From Zavarzinella formosa DSM 19928 (lineage in GTDB: Bacteria > Planctomycetota > Planctomycetia > Gemmatales > Gemmataceae), in NCBI RefSeq assembly GCF_000255705.1, contig NZ_JH636442.1, positions 131,713 through 192,148 of the forward strand: a DNA stretch of 60,436 bases. Reading direction: 5' to 3'. Both the position numbers and the translations under genes were made by a program. Of the stretch, positions 8,418 to 17,908 are shown in pieces (within the stretch, counting starts at the first letter, position 1; the number at the start of each line of letters is the position of its first letter). The notes beneath the pieces are model-generated. The model made no database searches and was not told the DNA's origin. It was given only the letters and a program-made list of their open reading frames with translations.

Positions 8418-9305
8418 TTAACCGGCCGTACTCCGGGCAAACAAATCGCGAATCTCCCGGATCGGTTCCGCGTATCGATCAAACGGGATGCCATCCACGG
8501 TGGCGGTGAAAGCTCCGGCGACGCCGTCCACCAGCGGGGCTTCCGTCACCAATGTCTGGAGCAATTTCTGCTCCGTGTCCGGGTTGAACAGTTCCGGCCG
8601 ACGAACACCTCGCAGCCACATGGTCCCGGCGGCCAGCGCGATGCCGCCCCAATTGGAGATGCCGCACACGATCAGATGATCGGCCGCTGTCCGACAGGCC
8701 ACCTGCCCGCCATTCGGGATGTTTTTTTCGATCACGCTTCGGGGAATCTTGCCCATGCCGATTTCGTTGCCGCCATCGCCGATGCCGATGGTCACATAAT
8801 CTCGCGGCCCCTCGAAGAATTGATGGGCGGGGAATGTCATCGCCGTGATGTCCCGCCCCCGCATGGTGTGGTTGGTTCCCGCGACGGTGGGTCCGCTTCG
8901 TTCCAAGGCGATGAGATGCGTCAGCGCCCCGGCCTCGGCCAGAAAGTCCTGTGTTCGCAAATCAATGACAGGGACATGAGGCATCCCCCGGTGTTTGACA
9001 CCAATCGTCAACGCGGCATACCCGGCCGCGTCGGAGGCGAGAACCACGGGGATGCCGATTTTGTCCAGCATCTCCGCCAGAAAGAGCGATCCCGGCGGTC
9101 CGTCTGTCTCCCCCGTCGGCGGGCTGACCGAGGGAATCATGAACCCGGTGATGATGCCGACGCGGGGGTTGGGATGTTCGGCGACCGACCGGCATGCCGC
9201 CTCGAAGTCGCCGAGGGTCGCGGTGATGAGATTTTCAACCGGATCATTGGCCAACCCCCGCCGGCCGACATCAACTTGAACGGTTCGCAAAATGTGGTCA
9301 AGCAT
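8418..9305 (-). CDS. DUF4392 protein, D-glutamate cyclase-like
   Basis: A 295-residue protein of the DUF4392 family, whose mammalian relatives convert D-glutamate to 5-oxo-D-proline. The central region shows segments typical of the family: VGIITGFMIPSVSPPTGETDG, GIPVVLASDAAGY, the Gly/Asp-rich TIGIGDGGNEIGMGKI, and ISNWGGIALAAGTMWLRG. I chose ATG 9305 because GGTGAG lies upstream at a good distance; an alternative ATG at 9317 would overlap the preceding gene by 7 bases. It follows the large membrane protein gene almost directly, so translation is probably coupled. In a peptidoglycan-making bacterium it could limit D-glutamate, but that role is inference. Substrate assignment rests on family knowledge only. 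Confidence 0.8.
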   Translation of the reverse strand: MLDHILRTVQVDVGRRGLANDPVENLITATLGDFEAACRSVAEHPNPRVGIITGFMIPSVSPPTGETDGPPGSLFLAEMLDKIGIPVVLASDAAGYAALTIGVKHRGMPHVPVIDLRTQDFLAEAGALTHLIALERSGPTVAGTNHTMRGRDITAMTFPAHQFFEGPRDYVTIGIGDGGNEIGMGKIPRSVIEKNIPNGGQVACRTAADHLIVCGISNWGGIALAAGTMWLRGVRRPELFNPDTEQKLLQTLVTEAPLVDGVAGAFTATVDGIPFDRYAEPIREIRDLFARSTAG

Positions 9306-9310
9306 GAGGC

Positions 9311-11512
9311 TCACCATTCCCAAACCGTGAGTGAAAAACCATTTTCCGGCGAATGATCGAACACCAGAATTCGCCGGAAGCCCCACTGTTCCGCCGTCTG
9401 TTTCACATCGGCCTCGCGCTCGGCGGCGGTCGTGAAGTGATCGAACGGTTGCGGAGCGGGCACGAGGTCGAGGCCATATCCGACGTGCCGGACATTCGGA
9501 TGGTATTCCGGAACACCCTCAATCATTGCAAACCCGGTGATCGCTGGCGCCAGGAACGCGGCGCTCATTCGCTTCCGGCCTTCGTAAAACGAGTCGGTTT
9601 CGGGATTGTCGAAAATTTCCCAATAGGCCCGGTTTGACCGCGGAATGAACAGCAAGGTGTGCCGTTTCTCCTCGCGAGAATGACGGGAGAGTTCCAAAAG
9701 TTGATCGACAATAAGCTGATGGCTCGCGGGCGCGCTTGTGCGTTCCTTTGGCAGCCCGAAACTCTCCGGGATTTGTCGGCCTTTGAGAAGCAACTGCACT
9801 CCCCGGCGAAGCCCCTCCCAATCCGGCTTCGCAAGCGATTCATCCACCGGCCAGCCGTTCGTATGAGCGATATCCAAATTTAATTTCCGCACGGCGAACA
9901 TTAAATTTAGCCCCATCATGAAGAGAACGAGGGCACAAATAACGATGACAACCAACCGGTGCAGCGGGGTTTGGGCTAGGCGGCTTGACCAACTCGGCGG
10001 GGAAACCGGACGGACGGAAGGCTGGCGCCACCATAACCCCATTAATAATCCGGCACCCAACCAGCGTTGGCAATCTTGAAAAAAGGCGGCGGTTCCTCCG
10101 AACAATCGCCAGACCATGCCGGGCGACAATCCCAGAATAACGATAACGGCCAGCATTTCCCAGCCAAGGATGCGTTTGTTGCGGAAGGCGACCCAGAGAT
10201 CGCCCAATGTCGTGACACCGCCTCGCCGGAGCAAAAACCAACCGGCCAGGCAGGCCCAAAACACATGCGCCGCAATCGCGTAGGGCCACCAATGCAAGGG
10301 AACATATTCCTTCCAGAAAGCGAACGGAATAATTTTCTTGGTCAACTCGTCATAGGCGGGCAAATAAGTCCATCGATAAATCTGGTAGTATGCCAACAAG
10401 CCAACAAGGACTGAGATGATGACCAGCGGTCTTTTCCACAGGTTTGTGCGCATGACGGCATAAAGCGCCATACCCAGCATGATTGCCCCGACAGAAATCT
10501 TGGTGATCGCCAGAGTTGAGAGAACGGCCGGAAACAACAGCGCCAGCCCGAGTCCGACAGTGAGAGGCTTCCCTTCATGGTGGACAAACCAATCCACAGT
10601 CATCGCGATTGACAACAACCAGACAGCGATCGCCAGACATGCGGATTCACTCACCCAAAACGAATACCAAAACCGGAGTTCATCCAGAATCGGTTGGGGC
10701 AGGACGCCGATAAGTGCGGCGAAGATCGCCATCAAAGACCAGAAAGTCAGGCCATGGCGATCATTCGACAACGGTTTGGATCGCACCGCCCCGGCCACCG
10801 ACGCCATGCCAAAAAGATGCAGAGGGATAAAAATCAGCCCCACCACCATCGGGTACAGTTCATAGGCGCTGACACCGGAAAAACCGGACCATCGACTGAT
10901 GATCCAATGACTGCCGATGTGATACGGTATTCGCCCGATTCCGTGCGTGCCGGTGGTGGCGACCGAATGAGTCTGAAGCATTTCGACGATGGCGGCATGG
11001 AAAAGCGGATCGGCGCTTGTGTTTATTTGCCGGGAAAGCGCGCTTGGATTATCCACATGGTGATAACCCGATCCCCAAGCGAGCGAAGCAAGAAAACTCC
11101 CCGTGATTACTCCGCCGCCGACAGTCAGAAACCGCCCCGAACTGGTCGTGATGAACCACCGGACCAAACCTGTCATCGACAGGCCGAATCCCAGACCGGC
11201 GGGGATCAATGCCAAATGACGCAGGGGAAGCAGACCCATCAGCACCAACAGGGCGAAAGCGCACAACGCGCCGGCGGCGGGCCCGGATGCCCATGACTCC
11301 CGCACCGGCGAACCCAAACGCCTCCAGATGATGGCCATCAGAGGGTTCCATTGGACGAACAGGCTGCAGCCAAGGATGGTGCCTGGCGTCCACAATTCCT
11401 CAACAGGGTGCCCCGCCCTGGCCCAACCATAAATGCCGGCCATCGTCAGGGTGGCAAAGGATGTGAACACCCGCACCGTCTGATTGGGATTTTGCGTGTC
11501 CATATTATCCAT
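9311..11512 (-). CDS. Large polytopic membrane protein, possible GT-C type transferase
   Basis: I do not recognise a named family. The 733-residue protein has many hydrophobic helices from residue 15 to about 560 (I estimate 12 or more), followed by a hydrophilic C-terminal domain of about 170 residues that begins after LDIAHTNGWPVDESLAK and ends SPENGFSLTVWEW. This layout, membrane bundle plus extracytoplasmic tail, is like that of GT-C glycosyltransferases and other envelope enzymes. Position supports an envelope role: it sits downstream of a GT2 glycosyltransferase and a second membrane protein in a glycan gene run. The start could be 11512 or ATG 11503; neither has a strong ribosome-binding site. 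The segment HHVDNPSALSRQINTSADP after the fifth or so helix probably faces the outside. Function remains unknown. Confidence 0.7.
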   Translation of the reverse strand: MDNMDTQNPNQTVRVFTSFATLTMAGIYGWARAGHPVEELWTPGTILGCSLFVQWNPLMAIIWRRLGSPVRESWASGPAAGALCAFALLVLMGLLPLRHLALIPAGLGFGLSMTGLVRWFITTSSGRFLTVGGGVITGSFLASLAWGSGYHHVDNPSALSRQINTSADPLFHAAIVEMLQTHSVATTGTHGIGRIPYHIGSHWIISRWSGFSGVSAYELYPMVVGLIFIPLHLFGMASVAGAVRSKPLSNDRHGLTFWSLMAIFAALIGVLPQPILDELRFWYSFWVSESACLAIAVWLLSIAMTVDWFVHHEGKPLTVGLGLALLFPAVLSTLAITKISVGAIMLGMALYAVMRTNLWKRPLVIISVLVGLLAYYQIYRWTYLPAYDELTKKIIPFAFWKEYVPLHWWPYAIAAHVFWACLAGWFLLRRGGVTTLGDLWVAFRNKRILGWEMLAVIVILGLSPGMVWRLFGGTAAFFQDCQRWLGAGLLMGLWWRQPSVRPVSPPSWSSRLAQTPLHRLVVIVICALVLFMMGLNLMFAVRKLNLDIAHTNGWPVDESLAKPDWEGLRRGVQLLLKGRQIPESFGLPKERTSAPASHQLIVDQLLELSRHSREEKRHTLLFIPRSNRAYWEIFDNPETDSFYEGRKRMSAAFLAPAITGFAMIEGVPEYHPNVRHVGYGLDLVPAPQPFDHFTTAAEREADVKQTAEQWGFRRILVFDHSPENGFSLTVWEW

Positions 11513-11644
11513 TGAGGAGAAGATATCCGATTTTCATGCGGGCAAAACCAAAGGCGACCACAACCACGGTCCCGGAAAAAACGCCTTCGCGCCGACTTTA
11601 CAAAACAGATGGTTTGTCTGCGGCAGGCCACACGGCTGGGATTT

Positions 11645-13171
11645 TCAGGGTAATTGGCAATTGAAACGGCGATGCGACATGACCCAAAGAATGATCCCGA
11701 AAATGAGCGCGAACGACAATTGCACCAGATAAGAGTACTCGCTCATCCACGGGCCGTGGTTCATAAAGTAACTCTGCTGAGGAAAAATATCTGTTCTGTT
11801 TGTGAGCTCAAGTTCGGCCACGCTCATTGGAAACCAAATTTTCGTGCTGACAAGGCTGAAAACTCCGAAGGCGATCCCAAAACCCTGGGTGACAATCGAT
11901 TCAGGAATGATCTTGACGCATAAAAAAGCCATGATTGGCCAAACACAAGTCAATAATCGGGATTCGGATCCCACCGCCAGCAAAGCGGTCATTATCAACA
12001 AGCAGGACATGGCCGTCCCTTGACGATGGAATTCATCACAAAGCGATTTCCAATACACGACACAAAGCAAGACCAGTGGCCCGTAGAAAACCGCATGCGC
12101 CAGTTGGGAAACACCAATGTTTTTGATTGATTGATTGATGGTGTTGATGATTACCATCTCGGGAATGGTCGATGCTTCCCGGTGAAAGTGGCTCACATAA
12201 AGTGTCACGCTTCCCTGCACGACCAGGGCCACAACAAGAACCAGCAGAATCCGTCTTGAGCGGAAATACCCCGGCAATTCACCCGCCACGGCGGACAATC
12301 GCGGAATCACCGGGAAAAGCATCGCCGTGATGATGGCGGCGCCGGCGAACACTTTGAAGTGTGCGAACTCGCGGGCCACCGCCTTGATGTTGGATGTCCC
12401 CGGCCAAAAGGTTGATTTCCACTCGCTGGTTGTCAGTTTGAGCCATCGGTCATTCGGAATGGAGATCATCACGACTGTCAGCAAGGCCAGCGTGAACACA
12501 ATGAGGATTTTCGATCTTTTAAACCGGTCTGGCTCGCCCGTCGGCGGCGAGGTCAGCGGGTCGTACGGTCTGGCCAGGAGACCCATCCCGACAAATAAAA
12601 ACGTCGGCCAGACAAACGATCCGGCCAATGTCACCGCCACCAGAATCATGACTCTATTGGTGACATAAGCCCATAGTGCGACCATTCCGCATGCGAATGC
12701 CATGTGGTCGGTCAACACCGGATAATAAGCAAAAAATCTTGCCGCTTGAAAATTAACAAACAGCGAGAAGAACAACACCCATTGTTTTCGGAGCGAGAAA
12801 CGGTGGCTAAGGCCGATGAATGCCAAAAGCGAGACAAACAATGCAAATCCGTTCAAAACTTCAAACGAAGTAATGATGTTTTCCGGCGTCGGTTCGACAG
12901 ACAGCACTCTCAATGAATAATAAACGATGGCGGGCGGCAATATTCGTTTGATGTAATAGGCGTTCACACCCTCTTGGAACACCTTTTCCTCAAAGCGCTG
13001 GGCCATCGGCTTGTATGCCGAATATCCATCCCAACCCATTCCTTCATTGATGGATATTTTATCGTGCCACAAAACCGAGGCCACATACCCTGACATGCCA
13101 AGCATTATCCAGCAGGACATGATCGCCACGCGCCAACGGCCGCAATGACTGGTTTTGGTGTGTTCAGTCAT
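11645..13171 (-). CDS. Polytopic membrane protein of the glycan operon
   Basis: A 508-residue protein with about 10-11 predicted membrane helices and no family I can name with confidence. After the first helix (residues 15-35) comes a loop with GMGWDGYSAYKPMAQRFEEK; an acidic residue followed by Gly and Tyr in the first extracytoplasmic loop is reminiscent of GT-C glycosyltransferases, where an Asp there is catalytic. The rest alternates hydrophobic helices and short loops, ending on a final helix and a short basic tail. Its start overlaps the end of the GT2 glycosyltransferase gene by 8 bases, which argues for translational coupling and a shared pathway. A role in polymer assembly or sugar transfer across the membrane is inference. 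Codon use looks slightly less GC-rich than the sugar enzyme genes upstream. Confidence 0.7.
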   Translation of the reverse strand: MTEHTKTSHCGRWRVAIMSCWIMLGMSGYVASVLWHDKISINEGMGWDGYSAYKPMAQRFEEKVFQEGVNAYYIKRILPPAIVYYSLRVLSVEPTPENIITSFEVLNGFALFVSLLAFIGLSHRFSLRKQWVLFFSLFVNFQAARFFAYYPVLTDHMAFACGMVALWAYVTNRVMILVAVTLAGSFVWPTFLFVGMGLLARPYDPLTSPPTGEPDRFKRSKILIVFTLALLTVVMISIPNDRWLKLTTSEWKSTFWPGTSNIKAVAREFAHFKVFAGAAIITAMLFPVIPRLSAVAGELPGYFRSRRILLVLVVALVVQGSVTLYVSHFHREASTIPEMVIINTINQSIKNIGVSQLAHAVFYGPLVLLCVVYWKSLCDEFHRQGTAMSCLLIMTALLAVGSESRLLTCVWPIMAFLCVKIIPESIVTQGFGIAFGVFSLVSTKIWFPMSVAELELTNRTDIFPQQSYFMNHGPWMSEYSYLVQLSFALIFGIILWVMSHRRFNCQLP

Positions 13172-14135
13172 TGCGCCCGGTTTGATAATCTGTCAGGTCC
13201 GGGCTTTTGACCAAGCCGCCGGAACGAATTTCCTCGACGATGTAACGGGGGCGGTTGCGAATCTGATCGAAGGCACGCCATAGGTATTCCCCCAAAACCC
13301 CCGTGGACATCAACTGAAAACCGCCCAACAGGAGGGTGACGACCATCAGCGAGGACCAGCCGGGATTCGGGTTGCCCAAAATCGCGTTGATCACGATGAA
13401 CACGGCGTAAGCCATGCCCAGAAAGCTAAACAAGATCCCGGCCATGCTTAACACGCGAATGGGCAGATAGCTAAATGCCACAATCGAGTCAAGAAAGAGT
13501 TTCGCCTTCTTGCGGAACGACCACTTGCTGTGGCCGAACAGCCGCTTTTCCTTGGTCCACTCGATATGGCATTGATTGAAACCCAGCCAGTGAATCAGGG
13601 CAAGGAACGAGGTGTTCCGTTCCGGCAACAAGTTGTAGACGTTGATGACCTTTCGGTCGAGCAGCAGAAAATCGGCCCCTTGGATCGGCATGTCCTTGAA
13701 GGCGATCCGGCGCATCACCTGGTAATAGATTTTGGACGTGAGCTGGTTGAGCCAGGTGATCCCCTCGCGGCCGGAGCGGTCGGCCCACACAACCGCAAAG
13801 CCCTCCCGCCATTTTTCCATCAGGGCGGGAATGGCCTCGGGGGGGTCTTGCAAGTCGGCGGCCAGCAGCACGGCGGCGTCGCCGGTGGTCTGGGCCAGAC
13901 CGGCCGAGAAGGCATAATGCGAACCACAGTTCTTGGAGAGCCGCAGGTAGGTAACGCGGGGATCTTCAGTCGCCCATTGCCGGGAATAGGCCGGCCCGCC
14001 GTCGGTGGAGTGGTCGTCCACCAAGATGATCTCGGCTTCGCAGTCGAGTTTTCCCAACACTTCGCTCACGCGGGAGCGAAACACCGGCAGGTTCTCGGCC
14101 TCGTTCAAAAAAGCGGTGATCACAGACAGTTTCAT
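13164..14135 (-). CDS. GT2 family glycosyltransferase with C-terminal membrane anchor (GtrB/DPM1 type)
   Basis: Transfers a sugar from a nucleotide donor, most likely to a polyprenyl phosphate carrier, on the inner face of the membrane. The GT-A domain has the N-terminal MKLSVITAFLNEAENL, the donor-binding ILVDDHSTDG, and the DxD-like LLAADLQDPPEAIP. The acceptor-side segment GHSKWSFRKKAKLFLDSI is typical of GtrB/ArnC-like enzymes, and two membrane helices follow (about residues 220-245 and 257-280). I chose ATG 14135 because it overlaps the stop of the upstream acyltransferase gene in an ATGA arrangement; the open frame starts 24 bases earlier. The downstream membrane protein gene overlaps its end by 8 bases. 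Length, about 323 residues, is normal for the family. Confidence 0.9.
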   Translation of the reverse strand: MKLSVITAFLNEAENLPVFRSRVSEVLGKLDCEAEIILVDDHSTDGGPAYSRQWATEDPRVTYLRLSKNCGSHYAFSAGLAQTTGDAAVLLAADLQDPPEAIPALMEKWREGFAVVWADRSGREGITWLNQLTSKIYYQVMRRIAFKDMPIQGADFLLLDRKVINVYNLLPERNTSFLALIHWLGFNQCHIEWTKEKRLFGHSKWSFRKKAKLFLDSIVAFSYLPIRVLSMAGILFSFLGMAYAVFIVINAILGNPNPGWSSLMVVTLLLGGFQLMSTGVLGEYLWRAFDQIRNRPRYIVEEIRSGGLVKSPDLTDYQTGRND

Positions 14136-14602
14136 CGGGGCGTCTCTCCGGCCGCCCATTCGGCCACCTCGGCTTCAATGTTTCGCACCACCCGGCCCGG
14201 CACGCCGGCCACCAACGAATAAGGCGGAATGCGGGAATGTTCCAGCACCACGGCCCCGGCCGCGATCACGCAATGATGGCCGACGTGCGAACCCATCAGG
14301 ATCACGGCGTTGGTGCCGACGAACACGTGGTCTTCAATCGTGGTGGGATGGCGGTCAACAATCGCGTGTTTTCGCTCGGTCAGACACCGCTTGACGGTGG
14401 AGTGAGTCAGAATTTGGGCGCCGCAAGAGATGTCGCAACCCCGGCCGATGCTCAGCCCCCCCTGCCCGTCGATCAGGGTGAACGCCCCGATCCAAGTGCC
14501 GGGGCCAATGCTCGGCTCCCCGGTGATCCAGCAATGCGGATTGTACGGGTTCGGCGGAATGCCGTGAGGCAAAGGCGTCGGAGGCGGGACCGGCGATTCC
14601 AT
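14132..14602 (-). CDS. Left-handed beta-helix acyltransferase (WbbJ-like)
   Basis: A 156-residue acyltransferase of the hexapeptide-repeat superfamily. Imperfect hexapeptide repeats run through the middle (IGPGTWIGAFTLIDGQGG, VFVGTNAVILMGSHVGHHCV, IAAGAVVLEHSRI) and the protein ends with the common PPYSLVAGVPGRVVR motif. His residues that could act as the base are present in GHHCV and ILTHSTVK. Enzymes of this type acetylate sugars using acetyl-CoA as trimers in the cytoplasm. It is the second such enzyme in the operon; the first, at 19036-19587, resembles the WbpD type. The gene overlaps the next one by an ATGA. The N-terminal 20 residues are proline-rich and do not belong to the repeat fold. 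Confidence 0.87.
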   Translation of the reverse strand: MESPVPPPTPLPHGIPPNPYNPHCWITGEPSIGPGTWIGAFTLIDGQGGLSIGRGCDISCGAQILTHSTVKRCLTERKHAIVDRHPTTIEDHVFVGTNAVILMGSHVGHHCVIAAGAVVLEHSRIPPYSLVAGVPGRVVRNIEAEVAEWAAGETPR

Positions 14603-14638
14603 GATGCTTCCTGCATGGATGATTCGGAACGGACGGCG

Positions 14639-15706
14639 TCACGCCGCCGCGCTGACTGGTTGGTTCAACGGAATCCGCCGCCCCTCGGCCCGGATGCTGC
14701 GGTGGGCCGCCTCCAAGATCCGCACCACGTTCAACCCGGACAAACCGTCGGTCAGGGGGCGTTCCCCGGTCCGGATGCACCGGGCGAAATGTTCCACCAT
14801 GTTTCGCAACGGTTCTTCCCGCGGCAAATGAGGCGACCAAACATCGCCCATGCGATAGCCGACCAGCAATCCGTGGCGGGATTCCGGTTCGTCGGACACA
14901 TTGATGCCCCGGTCGTACACTTTGATCGGTTCGTTCGGATCAAGGTCGTTGAACACGACGCTCTTTTGATGGCCGCCGACGATGAGTTGCCGGATTTTCA
15001 CCGGGCTTAGCCAGTTCACGTGGAACGTGGCGGTGATGTTGTCGCCGTAATCAAGTGTCAGATAGGCGACGTCTTCCATTCCCGAGAACGTGTGGCTGAT
15101 GCCGTGGGCGTTCACGGCGATCGGCGTCCGGTCCACCAAGTGGGAGACAATCGCAATGTCGTGACAGGCGAGATCCCACAAAACGTTGACATCATTTTGG
15201 AACAAGCCAAGATTGATGCGGACGCTGTCGAAAAAATGCAACCGGCCGAGTTCCCCGGAATCGATCAGTTTCTTGATCCGTCGAACGGCCGGACTGTAGA
15301 GGTACGTGTGATCCACCATCAAGGTGAGATTTCCGTCGGCCGCGAGGGCCAGCAGTTGTTCCCCCTCGGGCGAGGAAACACACAGCGGTTTTTCGACCAG
15401 CACATGCTTGCCGGCCCGCAAGGCCGCCGCCGCGAACGGGGCGTGGGTCTTCGGCGGCGTGGCGATGGCCACGGCCTCCACCTCGGGGTCTTTCAACAAT
15501 TCCTTGAAGTCCGTGAATTGCCTCGCGGCCGGGTTCAGCCCCGCGACGGCATCGAGCCGGCCTTGGTCACGGTCACAAACGCCAACCAGACGGGTGGTCC
15601 GCGACGCGGTGAAATTCCGAATCAGGTTCGGCCCCCAATAGCCGCAGCCCACCAAGGCGACCCCGACCGGGGCGGCGTTGACGGGAGAATGTTGGGTGCT
15701 GCTCAT
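14639..15706 (-). CDS. Gfo/Idh/MocA family sugar oxidoreductase (WbpB/WlbA-like)
   Basis: NAD(P)-dependent dehydrogenase of 355 residues. The Rossmann motif is GCGYWGPNLIRNF near residue 20, and the family signature EKP appears in GKHVLVEKPLCV. A conserved segment DHTYLYSPAVRRIKKLIDSG carries candidate catalytic residues. In sugar operons such enzymes oxidise C3 of a UDP-N-acetyl sugar acid so that an aminotransferase can add an amino group. The operon also encodes two DegT/DnrJ aminotransferases and a WbpD-like N-acetyltransferase, so a role in making a 2,3-diacetamido sugar is likely. The gap of 20 bases to the upstream aminotransferase gene fits one transcript. The substrate is inferred from the neighbours. 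Confidence 0.88.
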   Translation of the reverse strand: MSSTQHSPVNAAPVGVALVGCGYWGPNLIRNFTASRTTRLVGVCDRDQGRLDAVAGLNPAARQFTDFKELLKDPEVEAVAIATPPKTHAPFAAAALRAGKHVLVEKPLCVSSPEGEQLLALAADGNLTLMVDHTYLYSPAVRRIKKLIDSGELGRLHFFDSVRINLGLFQNDVNVLWDLACHDIAIVSHLVDRTPIAVNAHGISHTFSGMEDVAYLTLDYGDNITATFHVNWLSPVKIRQLIVGGHQKSVVFNDLDPNEPIKVYDRGINVSDEPESRHGLLVGYRMGDVWSPHLPREEPLRNMVEHFARCIRTGERPLTDGLSGLNVVRILEAAHRSIRAEGRRIPLNQPVSAAA

Positions 15707-15726
15707 GGTTTCTCCGAATAATCGCG

Positions 15727-16866
15727 TCAGGATGCGAGGGCGTTACGGCTGACAACGGACTCAAGGCCATCACACACCCGATGGACATCCCCGTCGGTCA
15801 TTTGCGGATAGAGCGGAACCAAGACAGATTCATCCGAGGCGGCCTCGGACACCGGCAGGGACAACCCCAAACCGGCATACGGTGGTTCCCGGTGGGCGAG
15901 CATGATCCCCCGGCGGGTGGATATCTGCCGGGTCATCATATGATTCATCAGTTCCAGTCGGCTGACGGGGGCGCCGGCCTTCAACCGCAGCGGATAACTT
16001 TGGAAGTTGGGTTCCGTGTCTTCGGGGACGAACGGCGTTTCAATCCACTTCACCGACGCCAGACGCTCACGATACACGTCGGCCAGATGCCGCCGCCGGG
16101 AGATGATCTCGGGGAGGCGGGCCATTTGGGCGATGCCCACGGCCGCCTGAAGATCGGTCATCCGGTAGTTGTACCCAACCATCAGATAGCTTTCGATCAC
16201 CACCTGTTTGGAACCGTGTCGTTGGGCGTCGGTAACGCTCATGCCGTGCTGTCGCAACAAGCGGAGTTTCGCGGCCAGCGGTTCGCTGTTGGTGGTAATC
16301 ATCCCCCCGTCGCCCGTCGTGATGATCTTGCGGGGGTGCAGGCTGAAACAGGCCATCACGCCATCGCCGCCGATGGGCCGGCCTTTGTATCGGCTGCCAA
16401 TGGCGCACGCGGCGTCTTCGAGAATGGGGAGGCCATGCTCCCGGCCGATGGCCAGAAACGCATCCATGTCCGCCGGCATCCCCACTTGATGAACGGGCAT
16501 GATGGCCTTCGTTCTCGGGGTGATGGCCCGGCGGGTGGCCTCGGGGTCCAGATTGTAGGTTCGGGGATCGACTTCCACGAAAACCGGATTGGCCCCGGCG
16601 TGTCGGATGGAATTGGCGGTGGCGATGAACGACATGGACGGGCAGATGACCTCATCCCCCGGCCCCACATCCAAGGCGATCAGAGCCAGATGCAGGGCGG
16701 TCGTGCAATTGGAGACGGCGACGGCCTCGGCCGTGCCGCAGGCGGCGGCGAAAGCCTTCTCGAAAGCGGCCACCTTCGGCCCTTGGGTGAGCCAACCAGA
16801 GGCAATGACCTCGGCCACGCCTCGCTGTTCTTCCTCGCCGACCCAAGGCACTGCAATCGGAAGCAT
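15727..16866 (-). CDS. DegT/DnrJ/EryC1/StrS family sugar aminotransferase
   Basis: PLP-dependent enzyme of 379 residues that places an amino group on a keto-sugar nucleotide. The N-terminus has the typical PWVGEEEQRGVAEVIASGWL, cofactor contacts are in SNCTTALHLALIALD and EDAACAIGSRYKG, and the PLP lysine is in SLHPRKIITTGDGGM. Length and order match the family. It lies between the epimerase gene (24 bases upstream) and the Gfo/Idh gene (20 bases downstream). A second paralogue is encoded two genes upstream, so the pathway either has two amination steps or feeds two different sugars. I cannot tell from sequence which one is the C3 and which the C4 aminotransferase. Confidence 0.9.
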   Translation of the reverse strand: MLPIAVPWVGEEEQRGVAEVIASGWLTQGPKVAAFEKAFAAACGTAEAVAVSNCTTALHLALIALDVGPGDEVICPSMSFIATANSIRHAGANPVFVEVDPRTYNLDPEATRRAITPRTKAIMPVHQVGMPADMDAFLAIGREHGLPILEDAACAIGSRYKGRPIGGDGVMACFSLHPRKIITTGDGGMITTNSEPLAAKLRLLRQHGMSVTDAQRHGSKQVVIESYLMVGYNYRMTDLQAAVGIAQMARLPEIISRRRHLADVYRERLASVKWIETPFVPEDTEPNFQSYPLRLKAGAPVSRLELMNHMMTRQISTRRGIMLAHREPPYAGLGLSLPVSEAASDESVLVPLYPQMTDGDVHRVCDGLESVVSRNALAS

Positions 16867-16890
16867 CTCGCCCCTTCGCGGTTTTTTCCG

Positions 16891-17895
16891 CTATTTCCAG
16901 TTTCGGGATTGCAAATCCCTCAGCAATCCCACCGGTCCCTCCGGGTGCCCCCGGAAGTGTTCCACCAGATGGCCGATTCCCTCGCCCAAGCTGGTCCGCA
17001 ACCGGAAATCCAACGTTTGTTCGGCAAGTTTGGAGTCGGCCAAGTGTCGGCGCACATCCCCCGGTCGCGGTTCGGCGAAGCCGGGAGTCAAGTCTGTTCG
17101 CCCGGTTTGCTGCAACACCTGCCGGGCTATTTCCAATATAGTCGTCTCCCGGCCCGAACCAAGATTAACGGTTTTTCCGGTAAGGGCATCGGATTCCGCA
17201 ACCCGGCACAACCAATAGGCCGTGTCGGCCACATAAATGAAGTCCCGCGTTTGCAGTCCGTCGCCGAAAATCGTGGGGGCCACGCCGTTCATCGCCCAAA
17301 CGACAAACCGGGGAATCACCTCGCCGCTGTCCCCCTCGTGGTGGCTTCGCGGGCCGAAATTATTGAACGGTCGCACGACCGTCGTGTTCATTCCGTAGGT
17401 CCGGAAGAAGGCCCGCGCGTATGCCTCGCCCGCCAGTTTCGCGCCGCCGTAGACCGTTTCCGGAAAACAGGGGTGTTCTTCGTCCATCGGGGCGCGGAGC
17501 GCAGTCCCGTAAACTTCCGAGGAGGAAACGTGGACAAATCGTTCGATCTTGGCGGCCCGCGATTCTTCCAGAAGTGTCAGCGTGCCGGTTGCGTTGACCT
17601 CGTGGTTCTCCTGCGGATTGCCGATGGAGTGTCGAACCCCCCGGCAGGCCAGATGGAAGACGACATCCGCCCCGGCGAGGCATTTCACCACCGCATCCCG
17701 GTCCCGGATGTCCCCGCGAACAACCTCCAGGCGGGCATCGCCGGCATGATGGGCAATGTTCGCATTCCGGCCGGCGGTGAAGTCGTCCAGAATCCGCACT
17801 TTTCGCGCGCCTGATTGCAACAAGGCATCAACCAAATGCGAGCCGATAAAGCCCGCCCCGCCGGTCACCAAGGCCGTCGCATCCGACAATTTCAT
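16891..17895 (-). CDS. NAD-dependent epimerase/dehydratase (extended SDR)
   Basis: Nucleotide-sugar enzyme of 334 residues with the extended SDR layout. The N-terminal NAD motif is VTGGAGFIGSHLVDAL. The catalytic Ser region is SSSEVYGTA and the Tyr-Lys pair is in VYGGAKLAGEAYA. A substrate-side segment RPFNNFGPRSHHEGDSGEV follows, and the C-terminal domain holds DFIYVADTAYWL and the GRETTILEIARQVL region. These features place it among UDP-glucose/GlcNAc 4-epimerases and UDP-glucuronate decarboxylase-like enzymes, but do not settle which reaction it performs. It is 13 bases downstream of one aminotransferase gene and 24 bases upstream of another, so it is very probably in the same transcript. 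Confidence 0.88.
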   Translation of the reverse strand: MKLSDATALVTGGAGFIGSHLVDALLQSGARKVRILDDFTAGRNANIAHHAGDARLEVVRGDIRDRDAVVKCLAGADVVFHLACRGVRHSIGNPQENHEVNATGTLTLLEESRAAKIERFVHVSSSEVYGTALRAPMDEEHPCFPETVYGGAKLAGEAYARAFFRTYGMNTTVVRPFNNFGPRSHHEGDSGEVIPRFVVWAMNGVAPTIFGDGLQTRDFIYVADTAYWLCRVAESDALTGKTVNLGSGRETTILEIARQVLQQTGRTDLTPGFAEPRPGDVRRHLADSKLAEQTLDFRLRTSLGEGIGHLVEHFRGHPEGPVGLLRDLQSRNWK

Positions 17896-17908
17896 GGGTG
17901 ATTCCTGT

